DNA of 64,000 bases. Origin: Olsenella_L kribbiana. GTDB lineage: Bacteria; Actinomycetota; Coriobacteriia; Coriobacteriales; Atopobiaceae. The translations under genes were made by a program, and so were the position numbers. Positions 47,196 through 55,733 of the stretch are shown piece after piece. The DNA lies in the NCBI RefSeq assembly GCF_036408795.1, contig NZ_JAZGJP010000002.1, positions 246,951 through 310,950 on the forward strand. The letters are read 5' to 3'. How positions within the stretch are numbered: position 1 is the stretch's first letter; the number at the start of each line of letters is the position of its first letter. The notes under the pieces were generated by a model, which saw nothing but the letters and a program-made list of their open reading frames with translations, was not told the origin of the DNA and ran no database searches.

Positions 47196-47971
47196 TGCAG
47201 GTCTTCCTCGCCTGAGTAGGGCATGGGCTCGAAGCCTGCCAAGCGGCAGATGACCTTGCCGGCAATCATCTGTCCCATGATGGGCGGCATGTAGCTCATG
47301 GTCCCCAGCGTCAGGCCCTTGTCAGGCCTCTTTCCATCCTCGGTCTTCGGAGGCTTGGGGCCATTTCCCTTCTCTGTCGAGTAGAGGACCTCAAGTCCCT
47401 TGATGCCGCGTTTCCGGCAATTCTTGCGCATGGCCTTCGCAAGACGGTCTCCTGAGGTCTTCTCGATCTTGGAGAAGGCAAGCCTGCTCGGATCGAGCTT
47501 GTTGGCACCTCCCATGGAGCTTAAGAGCGGAATCCTCTCGTCCTGGCACCATTTGGCAAGGGCAAGCTTTTGCGAGACGGTGTCTATCGCATCGATGAGG
47601 TAATCGGGGCGGGGGAACTGGGAAAGCATTTCTCCGAGTCCGTCTTTCGGGATGAAGGCCTGAAGGGTCTCTACCTGGCAGCTGGGATTGATGTCCAGGA
47701 CCATCTTCTCCATGACCTGACACTTGGGAAGGCCGATTGTGGAGTGGAAGGCAATGGCCTGGCGGTTGATGTTGGAAGGTGCCACTGTATCGCGGTCGAT
47801 CAGGATGAGATGTCCTACGCCGCCTCGGGCAAGGGCTTCCGTGCAGTTCGAGCCGACACCGCCCAGCCCCAGGACCATGACCGTCGCATCCTGGAGGCGC
47901 TTCAGGCGCTCCTCGCCGAGGACAAGCTTCAGGCGGTCGAACGGCGTTTCGGCAGTGGCATTTTCGGGCAT
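47189..47971 (-). CDS. tcdA: tRNA threonylcarbamoyladenosine dehydratase (ThiF/MoeB-like)
   Basis: 260 residues from the ATG at the complement of 47969-47971, with AAGGAGCG upstream; a longer frame from 48013 lacks a ribosome site. The adenylating ThiF fold begins FDRLKLVLGEERLKRLQ, then the nucleotide-binding VMVLGLGGVGSNCTEALAR and DRDTVAPSNINRQ. DYLIDAIDTVSQKL and LLSSMGGANKLDPSR are typical of TcdA/YgdL, which cyclises t6A37 in tRNAs. The C-terminal LGTMSYMPPIMGQMIAGKVI is also conserved. It is the first gene of a two-gene minus-strand operon with tatD. Confidence 0.88.
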   Translation of the reverse strand: MPENATAETPFDRLKLVLGEERLKRLQDATVMVLGLGGVGSNCTEALARGGVGHLILIDRDTVAPSNINRQAIAFHSTIGLPKCQVMEKMVLDINPSCQVETLQAFIPKDGLGEMLSQFPRPDYLIDAIDTVSQKLALAKWCQDERIPLLSSMGGANKLDPSRLAFSKIEKTSGDRLAKAMRKNCRKRGIKGLEVLYSTEKGNGPKPPKTEDGKRPDKGLTLGTMSYMPPIMGQMIAGKVICRLAGFEPMPYSGEEDLQC

Positions 47972-48069
47972 GGTGAAGCGCTCCTTGCATGAGTCTGTAT
48001 CGGATGAACTCACATGCTACCGCATCGGTGAGATGCACGACATGTTGCGTATCGAGTGGAATGAGATAA

Positions 48070-48097
48070 GGCCTCCCCTCCGTAAGGAAAGGAGGCC
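48070..48097 (-). terminator. Hairpin downstream of the DUF3021 gene
   Basis: GGCCTCCCCTCC, loop GTAA, GGAAAGGAGGCC (two central mismatches). On the minus strand it is followed by TTATCTCATT, 55 bases beyond the DUF3021 stop and before the tcdA start. Confidence 0.5.
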
Positions 48098-48151
48098 CGT
48101 ATGAGGTGCTTGCTTGTGTCCGTGTGGGCAGTTGCCTCAAGGTCTTTGCAG

Positions 48152-48640
48152 CTATTCGCTCTTCCCATGGAAGCGGTCGAGCAGGTCCTGATACTCGGCG
48201 CTGCGCTTGCGGAAGGCGTAGGTGAATGTGAGCGTGAGGATGGCAAGCGTGATGAGGTAGAGCCCGGCAAAGCCTGCCCAGGCCGCAGGCATTCCATCGG
48301 GCAGCCAGGAGCCGAGAAGGGCACAGAGCGCAAGGACCAGGAAGTATGAGATGCCGAAGCCTGCAATCCGTCCGCCGTAGCTCATATGCAGCGCTGGCCT
48401 GAAATTGAACCAGAGCTGCTGGAGGATGCCTCCTGCCAGCATGCCGAAAACGATGCTCAAGATCCAGCGGAGATCTGCTATGGCTGTGCCTTCCACAAGC
48501 ATGGCAAGGGAGCAGGCAATGACTGCTGCCACGGCCCAGCTGGAGCCCACGAAGACGCCCATTGCGATAGCGGCTCCTGCGTGCTCGTGGAGCTCTCCTG
48601 CAAAGACGCCGTAGGTCTTGTTTGTGTTGGTGCTGCTCAT
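48152..48640 (-). CDS. DUF3021 family membrane protein
   Basis: 162 residues with four hydrophobic helices (IAMGVFVGSSWAVAAVIACSL, WILSIVFGMLAGGIL, IAGFGISYFLVLALCALLG and FAGLYLITLAILTLTF) and a charged C-terminus. DUF3021 proteins are small four-helix membrane proteins almost always encoded next to a LytTR regulator and thought to hold or modulate it. That is the case here: its start overlaps the stop of the LytTR gene by four bases (ATGA). The signal sensed and the regulon are unknown. Confidence 0.85.
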   Translation of the reverse strand: MSSTNTNKTYGVFAGELHEHAGAAIAMGVFVGSSWAVAAVIACSLAMLVEGTAIADLRWILSIVFGMLAGGILQQLWFNFRPALHMSYGGRIAGFGISYFLVLALCALLGSWLPDGMPAAWAGFAGLYLITLAILTLTFTYAFRKRSAEYQDLLDRFHGKSE

Positions 48641-49107
48641 CTCCGGTCTCCTTTCTGGGGGATGCCGATACGTTCCTTCACCTCTGCCACGTGGCTTCTG
48701 GTCACCAGGACCTCTGTGCCATCTGCAAGGCCAAGCACGAGGCGGCTGCCGAACTCGGGACGGATCGTGCGTGCCCGGTCGAGGTTAGCGATGCTCTGCC
48801 GCGAGATGCGGACGAACGATCTGTTTGGCAGCTCTCCTTCGAGGGCAGAGAGCCGCTGTGCTGCAAAGAGCGTCCGGCCATCTGCCATATGGAGCAGGGT
48901 CTCCTCGTCTGCTGCCTCGAGGGAGCAGATATCGGATATGGCAACACGCTCCTTCGAGGTGCCTGATCTCTCCCGATAGGCAAATAGCGTATTTCCTATG
49001 CCCTGCAGTGCCTGCGCGATGCGCTCTGCCTCCTTGTCCTTCGGAGCAGAGGCGATGGTGACTTCGGGCTCGGATAGTGTCGGGTTCGTGATGAGCTTGA
49101 GCTTCAT
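48637..49107 (-). CDS. LytTR-domain transcriptional regulator
   Basis: 156 residues from the ATG at the complement of 49105-49107, with AAGGAGGCGCAC upstream. An N-terminal helical region (MKLKLITNPTLSEPEVTIAS, IAQALQGIGN) leads to a C-terminal LytTR DNA-binding domain (ISDICSLEAADEETLLHMADG, LPNRSFVRISRQSIANLDRARTI, LVLGLADGTEVLVTRSHVAEVKERIG). There is no receiver domain, so it is not a classic response regulator; the partner membrane protein DUF3021 follows with a 4-base overlap. Such pairs often regulate their own operon and nearby transport or competence genes. Confidence 0.9.
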   Translation of the reverse strand: MKLKLITNPTLSEPEVTIASAPKDKEAERIAQALQGIGNTLFAYRERSGTSKERVAISDICSLEAADEETLLHMADGRTLFAAQRLSALEGELPNRSFVRISRQSIANLDRARTIRPEFGSRLVLGLADGTEVLVTRSHVAEVKERIGIPQKGDRR

Positions 49108-49680
49108 GATGTGCGCCTCCTTCTCCTTCTGGCTACAGCTTACGGGATGGACGATAAGCTCTCTGCCGGCTGCAGCCGAGATGCACGAAGAGGGGAGCGA
49201 GATGCAATGCCCTTCTTGAGATTCTGCCAGCAGCAGGCGATTGGTGCTGGCCGAACGCTCAGGCAGGAGGCTGCTGCTGAAGCACATATTGAGATGGTTC
49301 TGCTGGGCGCAGGGTCTGTGAAAGATGAGACATGCAAGTTACTGAATATTATGTAACTATTCGGATGAGATTCTGGCATATCAAGAAACCTTTGTTTCAG
49401 AAGTCTACATCGGTACGAAGGGATTATGCATTCGTACGGAAGCTGATGGTCGATGACGGCGAGGCTCAGGGGCATGCAAGCAGGATTGAGAGGCATGCTG
49501 GAGGTGCGATGGCCGCAGCGGTGGCCCTCTGGCGAGCCTCGCTGCTGTGCCGGGGAAGGCGCTTGCAGAGGATAGCACCGCATCCACGTCCACATGCAGG
49601 CACAGGGACGGAGCAGGAGGCGACAGGCGCCGCCGCGCAGGAGGCAGGATCGCTAGCGCTCGCGCTATAGGTGCTGAATG

Positions 49681-49714
49681 GGAGACGGAGCTCTCAGGGC
49701 TCCGCCTCCTTTCG
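49681..49714 (+). terminator. Terminator-like hairpin upstream of valS
   Basis: GGAGACGGAGC, loop, GGCTCCGCCTCC with one internal mismatch, followed by TTTCGTTT. It lies about 220 bases before valS with no gene directly upstream on this strand, so it may be part of an attenuating leader or end a short non-coding transcript. Confidence 0.5.
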
Positions 49715-49821
49715 TTTCGGCATCTTCTGCTGCCTGCATGTTCCTGCTGCCGGCACGTGTGGGCCCTTGAAGCAACATCCTCAAGCGTCTGCCTGCTCTA
49801 ACCTCATCGTGGTATCGTAAG

Positions 49822-49926
49822 AGGTCCATGCCGGACAGATATCTGGCATGAGGGAAAGCCAGTCCCGAACGAGGCGCGCGCTCAATACACGAGTGCCAAC
49901 GCGGTCGGACGGGACCTGTCGGAAGG
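49822..49926 (+). promoter_or_regulatory. Structured valS leader with two competing helices
   Basis: AGGTCC (49822-49827) can pair with GGACCT (49912-49917), while GTCCCG (49862-49867) can pair with CGGGAC (49910-49915); the two pairings share the same 3' strand and exclude each other. A local hairpin ATGCC...GGCAT lies inside (49828-49849). The 3' strand ends four bases before the GGAAGG ribosome site of valS, so switching could control translation. A T-box or other amino-acid-sensing element is possible; I cannot assign a class. Confidence 0.35.
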
Positions 49927-49935
49927 TACGTTGCT

Positions 49936-52623
49936 GTGAAAGAGATGCCGAAGACCTACGATCCCCAAGAGCATGAGCCTCAGCTCATCCAGCAGTGGAT
50001 GGATGCAGGCTGCTACCAGAGAAGCAAGGGCGTAGGCGACTGCACCGTCGTTATCCCGCCTCCCAACGTGACGGGAATCCTGCACATGGGCCATGCAATG
50101 GATGACTCCATCCAGGATACGTTCATCCGCTACAGCCGCATGAGGGGCCGCTCCACCAGGTGGATCCTGGGCACCGACCATGCTGGTATCGCCACCCAGA
50201 CCAAGGTGGACAAGAAGCTCAAGTCCGAGGGCAAGAACCGCCTTCAGATGGGCCGCGAGAAGTTCATCGAGGCCTGCTGGGACTGGACGCATGAGTACGG
50301 CGGAACCATCGTCAGCCAGATCAAGCGTATGGGCTGCTCCATCGACTTCTCCGATGAGAAGTTCACGATGAGCCCCGAGTTCTCCCGTGCCGTGCGCAAG
50401 GTCTTCTGCGACTGGTACCACGATGGACTCATCTATCGCGGCAAGCGCATCGTGAACTGGTGCCCCTCCTGCCGTACCGCCATCTCCGACGACGAGGCAG
50501 AGTACAAGGACGAGAAGGGCCATCTGTGGTACCTCCGCTATCCGCTGACCGAGCCGGTGGATGGCATCGAGTACATCACGGTCGCAACGACCCGTCCTGA
50601 GACGATGCTCGGCGATACGGGCGTTGCCGTGTCTCCGCAGGACCCCGAGAAGCAGAAGCTTGTCGGCAAGACCGTGATGCTTCCTATCGTGAACCGCGAG
50701 ATTCCGATCTTCTCCGACTGGCACGTCGATGCAAACTACGGCACTGGCTTCGTGAAAGTCACGCCTGCACATGACCCGAATGACTATGCCATGGGCCAGA
50801 CGCACAACCTGCCGCAGATCAACATCTTCGATGAGACGGCACACGTTGTGGATGGCTACGGCGAGTTCTCCGGCATGGACCGCGATGAGGCCCGTACCGC
50901 TATCGTCAACTGGTTCGATGAGCACGGCCTGCTCGATCACATCGAGGAGCTCAGCCACTCTGTCATGCACTGCTACCGCTGTGGCACCGCGCTCGAGCCC
51001 TGGCTCTCTGAGCAGTGGTTCGTGGCTGTGGACAAGCTCAAGGAGCGTGCAGCTGAGGTCGTGCGCGATGGGGAAGTCAAGTTCCATCCTGCCCGCTGGA
51101 CGCAGACCTACCTTACCTGGATGGACAACCTCAAGGATTGGTGCATCTCCCGCCAGCTCTGGTGGGGCCACAGGATTCCGGTCTTCCACTGCGACGACTG
51201 CGGCTGGGAAGACGCCCTCATGGAGGACCCCGAGGTGTGCCCGAAGTGTGGAAGCAAGAACATCCATCAGGACGAGGATGTCCTCGACACCTGGTTCTCC
51301 TCTCAGCTCTGGACCTTCGCGACACAGGGCTGGCCTGACCATCCGGAGGAGATGGAGGGGCATCACCCGACCAAGGTCCTCGTGACCGCCCGCGACATCA
51401 TTGCCCTCTGGGTTGCCCGCATGATCATGAGCTCGCTCTACTTCACGGACGAGGTTCCGTTCCACGACGTCTACATCTACGCCACGATCCTTGCCAAGGA
51501 TGGCAGCCGCATGTCCAAGTCCAAGGGCAACGGCGTGGACCCGATGGACCTCATCGAGAAGTACGGCGCTGACGCTATGCGCTTCAACCTTCTGACGCTC
51601 ATCACGACGAACCAGGACGTCAAGTTCGATGCCAACATCGACAAGAAGACGCGAAAGCTCATCGACTCGCCGCGTACCGAGCAGGCACGCTCCTTTGTCA
51701 CGAAGATCTGGAATGCTTCCCGCTTCGTGCAGATGAACCTCGACGGCTATACGCCGGGCGCCCCGAAGGCAGAGACGGCAGAGGATGCCTGGATGCTTTC
51801 CCGCCTTGCCAAGGAGGTTGCAGAGGCTACCGAGCAGCTCGAGACCTACAACTTCGGCGACTACGCCAGGAATCTCCAGAGCTTCTTCTGGGGTGAGGTC
51901 TGCGACTGGTACATCGAGCTCTGCAAGGGCCGCCTGCTTGATGGCACGCCCGAGGAGAAGCTGCAGGTCCAGCGCAACCTCGTGTATGTCCTCGATGTCT
52001 CGATGAGGCTCCTGCACCCGGTCATGCCGTTCGTGACAGAGAGCGTCTGGGATGCCCTGCCGGCATCCGGCCTCGATGACCACAGCGCCAAGTTCCTGAT
52101 GGTCGCCAAGTGGCCTGAGCCCGACGAGCTTGCACAGTTCGTGAACGAGCGCGCAGAGCATGACTTCGATCTCGCAAAGCGCGTCATCTCCGTCGTGCGC
52201 TCCACCCGTGCCCGCTACCGCCTGTCTCCGAAGGCAGAACTCGACGTGGCCGTGAAGTCCACGCCGGAAGATGCTGCCGTGCTCGAGTCCCAGCGTGACT
52301 TCATCACGAGCGTCGGCCGTGTCGACCAGCTGGCGCTTGGTGCCGAGCAGACGAAGCCTGCGGGCTCTGTCTCCGTGGCTGATGGCTCGCTCGAGATCTT
52401 CGTCGCCCTGGGTGGCCTCGTCGATCTCGATGCCGAGGCGAAGCGCCTCAAGAAGGAGCTTGCCAAGGCAGAGAAGGATCTTGCTTCCGTCGAGCGCACG
52501 CTCGGCAATGCAGGATTCGTTGCCAAGGCAGCGCCTGAGGTCATCGAGAAGAAGCAGTCCCAGAAAGCAGAGCTCACCGCTACGGTAGAGCAGCTCAAGG
52601 CCCAGATTGCCGACTTCGAGTAG
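49936..52623 (+). CDS. valS: Valyl-tRNA synthetase
   Basis: 895 residues from a GTG at 49936 (GGAAGG nine bases upstream; an ATG three codons later is also possible). Class I features: the HIGH motif in PPPNVTGILHMGHAM, then the CP1 editing domain (TRPETMLGDTGVAV, FVKVTPAHDPNDY) and CDDCGWEDALMEDPEVCPKCG, a Cys-rich segment. WFSSQLWTFATQGWP follows, and KMSKS appears as SRMSKSKGNGVDP. The anticodon-binding domain and a C-terminal coiled-coil arm (LDAEAKRLKKELAKAEKDLA) complete the enzyme. It charges tRNA-Val and edits Thr. It is followed by a terminator. Confidence 0.97.
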   Translation: MKEMPKTYDPQEHEPQLIQQWMDAGCYQRSKGVGDCTVVIPPPNVTGILHMGHAMDDSIQDTFIRYSRMRGRSTRWILGTDHAGIATQTKVDKKLKSEGKNRLQMGREKFIEACWDWTHEYGGTIVSQIKRMGCSIDFSDEKFTMSPEFSRAVRKVFCDWYHDGLIYRGKRIVNWCPSCRTAISDDEAEYKDEKGHLWYLRYPLTEPVDGIEYITVATTRPETMLGDTGVAVSPQDPEKQKLVGKTVMLPIVNREIPIFSDWHVDANYGTGFVKVTPAHDPNDYAMGQTHNLPQINIFDETAHVVDGYGEFSGMDRDEARTAIVNWFDEHGLLDHIEELSHSVMHCYRCGTALEPWLSEQWFVAVDKLKERAAEVVRDGEVKFHPARWTQTYLTWMDNLKDWCISRQLWWGHRIPVFHCDDCGWEDALMEDPEVCPKCGSKNIHQDEDVLDTWFSSQLWTFATQGWPDHPEEMEGHHPTKVLVTARDIIALWVARMIMSSLYFTDEVPFHDVYIYATILAKDGSRMSKSKGNGVDPMDLIEKYGADAMRFNLLTLITTNQDVKFDANIDKKTRKLIDSPRTEQARSFVTKIWNASRFVQMNLDGYTPGAPKAETAEDAWMLSRLAKEVAEATEQLETYNFGDYARNLQSFFWGEVCDWYIELCKGRLLDGTPEEKLQVQRNLVYVLDVSMRLLHPVMPFVTESVWDALPASGLDDHSAKFLMVAKWPEPDELAQFVNERAEHDFDLAKRVISVVRSTRARYRLSPKAELDVAVKSTPEDAAVLESQRDFITSVGRVDQLALGAEQTKPAGSVSVADGSLEIFVALGGLVDLDAEAKRLKKELAKAEKDLASVERTLGNAGFVAKAAPEVIEKKQSQKAELTATVEQLKAQIADFE

Positions 52624-52648
52624 CAGCTGGAACATATCGTCTAGCCAG

Positions 52649-52680
52649 GAAGGCCGTGCCGTGAGGTGCGGCCTTCTTCG
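52649..52680 (+). terminator. Intrinsic terminator after valS
   Basis: GAAGGCCGTGCC, loop GTGA, GGTGCGGCCTTC followed by TTCG, 26 bases after the valS stop; two central positions are mismatched. Confidence 0.75.
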
Positions 52681-53318
52681 TGTGCTCAGGGCGTGCGGCG
52701 GCCAGGGCAAAGAGCCCGGCAACCTTTCGGCTTCTGCAAGCGCGGAAGCGTATGGTGCGGCCGGATCAAGATCTCCATCCCTGCTGCAAGATGGCCGTTC
52801 CTGATGCTGTCAGCCTACACCGGCGCCGCTTGTCTGCTGCAAGACAGTGAGGCATTGTCGGTGCATCTCTTTTACAACCGCTGTCGGAAGCTGACAGCAG
52901 CAGCCGCTCTGTCGCCGGCCCCCGCGCAGCTGCATGCCGCAGCGCAGCAATCCCATCCTCGGACAGGCCAAGCCCACAGGCCTTCTGCAGGCTGCCCTGG
53001 AGCGTATGGCTCAGGTGCCGCCTTGACAATCCAGGCCTCCATCTTGGCATTCGTTTCAAGGGGCAGCAGGATGGCATGCATGGCTGCATCACGCCAGCAG
53101 GGAAGCTTGAAGGCATGCCAGGTGCCTTTCGGCTGCATCAGGTCCATAGGCTTTGGCTATGGATGTGCATGAAGAACCGATATGGGCGCACACAACTGCC
53201 ATATATCAGGATTGAGGGTGCAGCAGTGGGCTTTGAGGTACACAATGGAAGCATGGTCAGATCGCCCCGTGAAACCCGGTAACCATTGGCAGGAGCCAAG
53301 AAGCGAAAGGAAGCCAAG
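52681..53318. other. Intergenic region, no supported gene
   Basis: About 640 bases between valS and fhs. Open frames on both strands are short and have no recognisable product. A short dyad (ATATGG...CCATAT, near 53170-53205) lies about 120 bases before fhs and may belong to its promoter or leader. I looked for a tetrahydrofolate riboswitch and did not see one. Confidence 0.45.
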
Positions 53319-54986
53319 ATGGCAAAGTCAGATATCGAGATTGCACAGGAAGCAACGATGCTTCCTGTCACCGAGGTCGCAAAGCGTGCCGGCCTCTCGG
53401 AAGACCAGCTAGAACTCTATGGACGCTACAAGGCAAAGGTCGACATCCATGCCCTGAAGGACCTTCCCAAGAAGGCGAAGCTCATTCTCGTGACGGCCAT
53501 CAACCCGACGCCTGCGGGCGAGGGCAAGACGACGACCTCGGTCGGCCTCGAGGATGCTCTCTGCCGTCGTGGCAAGAATGCACTCCTGTGCCTGCGCGAG
53601 CCATCCCTCGGACCCGTCTTCGGTATCAAGGGCGGCGCTGCCGGCGGCGGCTATGCCCAGGTCGTGCCGATGGAGGACATCAACCTCCACTTCACGGGCG
53701 ACTTCCATGCTATCGGCGCTGCGAACAACCTCTGTGCTGCCATGCTCGACAACCACATCAAGCAGGGCAACGCTCTCGGCATCGACCCGCGCCGCATCGT
53801 CTGGAAGCGCTGTGTCGATATGAATGACCGCCAGCTCAGGAGCATCGTCGATGGTCTTGGCGGCGTCGGCAATGGCATGCCTCGCCAGGATGGCTTCGAT
53901 ATCACCGTTGCCTCTGAGGTCATGGCTGCCTTCTGCATGGCATCGGATCTGATGGATCTCAAAGAGCGCCTTGGCCGCATGGTCATTGCCTACACGTATG
54001 ACAGACGTCCGGTCACAGTCTCCGATATCCATGCTCAGGGCGCCATGTGCGCGCTTCTGAAGGACGCTATCAAGCCGAACCTCGTGCAGACGCTCGAGAA
54101 CAACCCGGCCTTCGTGCATGGAGGTCCGTTTGCAAACATTGCCCACGGCTGCAACTCTGTCGAGGCGACGACGACGGCCATGAAGCTTGCCGACTACGTT
54201 GTCACGGAGGCAGGCTTCGGTGCCGACCTCGGCGCAGAGAAGTTCCTCGATATCAAGTGCCGCGCTGCCGGCATCGCTCCTTCCTGCGTCGTGCTGGTTG
54301 CGACCGTGCGTGCCCTCAAGTACAACGGCGGCGTGCCGAAGGCAGAGCTTGGCCACGAGAATCTCGAGGCGCTCGAGCGCGGCATCCCGAATCTCCTTCG
54401 CCATATCTCGAATATCCGCGATGTCTTTGGCCTGCCGGCTGTCGTTGCAATCAATGCGTTCCCGACCGATACGAAGGCAGAGCTCGACTTCGTCGAGCAG
54501 AAGTGCCATGAGCTCGGCGTCAACGTCGCGCTCTCCGAGGTCTGGGCCAAGGGCGGCGAGGGCGGAGTTGCGCTTGCTGACGAGGTTGTGCGCCTCTGCG
54601 ACGAGTCGAGCGAGCTCAAGTATGCCTACGAGCTCGACCAGCCGATCTCTTCCAAGATCGAGGCCATCGCAAAGCGCATCTACCATGCAGACGGCGTCGA
54701 CTATACGTCCTCGGCACAGAAGCAGCTCGCCCAGCTCGAGGAGCAGGGCTTCGGCGGACTTCCGGTATGCATGGCAAAGACACAGTACTCGTTCACGGAC
54801 GACCCCAAGAAGCTCGGGGCGCCCGTTGGCTTCCGCATTACGGTCAGAAACGTGAAGGTATCTGCCGGCGCCGGCTTCATCGTCGCCCTTACCGGTGACA
54901 TCATGACCATGCCGGGACTTCCGAAGGTGCCTGCAGCAGAGAAGATCGATGTCACGCCGGACGGAAAGATCGTCGGCCTCTTCTAG
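53319..54986 (+). CDS. fhs: Formate-tetrahydrofolate ligase
   Basis: 555 residues from the ATG at 53319 with GAAAGGAAG upstream; the open frame extends to 53286 without a ribosome site. The family P-loop is NPTPAGEGKTTTSVGL near residue 65, followed by REPSLGPVFGIKGGAAGGGYAQVVPMEDINLHFTGD (in pieces, the formyl-phosphate and folate site). ATVRALKYNGG and EVWAKGGEGG are also conserved. The enzyme makes 10-formyl-THF from formate, THF and ATP in the cytoplasm. It starts a one-carbon gene run with fchA, folD and folE, giving the formate branch of the folate C1 pathway. Confidence 0.97.
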   Translation: MAKSDIEIAQEATMLPVTEVAKRAGLSEDQLELYGRYKAKVDIHALKDLPKKAKLILVTAINPTPAGEGKTTTSVGLEDALCRRGKNALLCLREPSLGPVFGIKGGAAGGGYAQVVPMEDINLHFTGDFHAIGAANNLCAAMLDNHIKQGNALGIDPRRIVWKRCVDMNDRQLRSIVDGLGGVGNGMPRQDGFDITVASEVMAAFCMASDLMDLKERLGRMVIAYTYDRRPVTVSDIHAQGAMCALLKDAIKPNLVQTLENNPAFVHGGPFANIAHGCNSVEATTTAMKLADYVVTEAGFGADLGAEKFLDIKCRAAGIAPSCVVLVATVRALKYNGGVPKAELGHENLEALERGIPNLLRHISNIRDVFGLPAVVAINAFPTDTKAELDFVEQKCHELGVNVALSEVWAKGGEGGVALADEVVRLCDESSELKYAYELDQPISSKIEAIAKRIYHADGVDYTSSAQKQLAQLEEQGFGGLPVCMAKTQYSFTDDPKKLGAPVGFRITVRNVKVSAGAGFIVALTGDIMTMPGLPKVPAAEKIDVTPDGKIVGLF

Positions 54987-55073
54987 AGCGGCATAAGATT
55001 CGAAGATAGTCAGCAGAGGTCCGGGGGCGCACAGGCACCCTCGGCCTTGCTGCTGCGCAGACAAGGAAGAGAC

Positions 55074-55733
55074 GTGACGGAACCAGAAGAGAAGAGAATG
55101 CGCGACTGCACGGCCGAGGAGCTCGTGGAGGCGCTTGCCTCGAAGGAGCCGACGCCAGGCGGCGGTGCAGGGGCAGCCATGGCAGCAGCGGTGGGATGCG
55201 CCCTGGGCGAGATGGTCGCAAACCTCACGCACCACAAGCGCCGCTATGAAGAGGTGCAGCCGAAGATCGAGGAATATCTCCCGAAGCTCGAAGAGCTGAG
55301 AGGCCGCATGTTCACGCTCGCAGAAGAGGATGCCGAAGCATTCAGGCCGCTTGCCCGTGCCTATAGGATGCCGAGGGATACCGAAGAAGAGAAGGAAGAG
55401 CGCACGCGCGTCCTTGAGGAGGCGCTGCGCCAGGCATCGGAGCCGCCTGAGCATCTGATGGAGGCCATCTGCGAGGCGATCGTGATCGTCGACGATCTCA
55501 CGAAGATCGGTTCGAAGATGGCGCTTACGGATGCAGGGGCAGGCGCAGCGCTGCTCTCGGCGTCGCTCAAGGCAGCCTGTCTCAATGTCTTCATCAATGC
55601 GAAGGCAATGAAAGACCGCGATTATGCAGAAATCCTCGTCTCCCGTACCCAGGCCATGCTCGAAGATGGCTGTGCCAAGGCTGATGAGGCCTATCTCAGA
55701 GTGGAAAGAGGAATCAGATGGCAGAGGAGCTGA
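55074..55733 (+). CDS. fchA: Methenyl-THF cyclohydrolase / formimino-THF cyclodeaminase family (FchA)
   Basis: 219 residues from a GTG at 55074 (AAGGAAGAGAC just upstream). The family signature ASKEPTPGGGAGAAMAAAVG is near residue 25, followed by GCALGEMVANLTHHK, a long helical region and TDAGAGAALLSASLKAACLNV. Members either deaminate formimino-THF or hydrolyse 5,10-methenyl-THF to 10-formyl-THF. Placement between fhs and folD, and the loss of cyclohydrolase residues in this FolD, favour the cyclohydrolase role. The folD start lies inside its last codons (16-base overlap). Confidence 0.88.
   Translation: MTEPEEKRMRDCTAEELVEALASKEPTPGGGAGAAMAAAVGCALGEMVANLTHHKRRYEEVQPKIEEYLPKLEELRGRMFTLAEEDAEAFRPLARAYRMPRDTEEEKEERTRVLEEALRQASEPPEHLMEAICEAIVIVDDLTKIGSKMALTDAGAGAALLSASLKAACLNVFINAKAMKDRDYAEILVSRTQAMLEDGCAKADEAYLRVERGIRWQRS

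Larger units (their letters stand above)
49108..49935. other. Intergenic region between LytTR (minus) and valS (plus)
   Basis: About 830 bases without a convincing gene. A dyad AGTTAC/GTAACT lies near 49338-49356. A 7-bp hairpin GTACGAA/TTCGTAC sits at 49413-49437. Around 49575 there is GCACCGCATCCACGTCC followed by GGGACGG, faintly like a T-box with its terminator arm. A terminator-like hairpin is at 49681-49714, and the structured valS leader begins near 49822. Confidence 0.4.

Noticed and set aside
49882..52722. 946-residue open frame antisense to valS
   Set aside because: It is the mirror of a high-G+C gene with strong codon bias; the product has no domain and valS is certain.
52766..53172. 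Possible gene or THF riboswitch between valS and fhs
   Set aside because: Frames are short and Cys/His/Arg-rich without domain features, and I could not find the conserved core of a known folate riboswitch.
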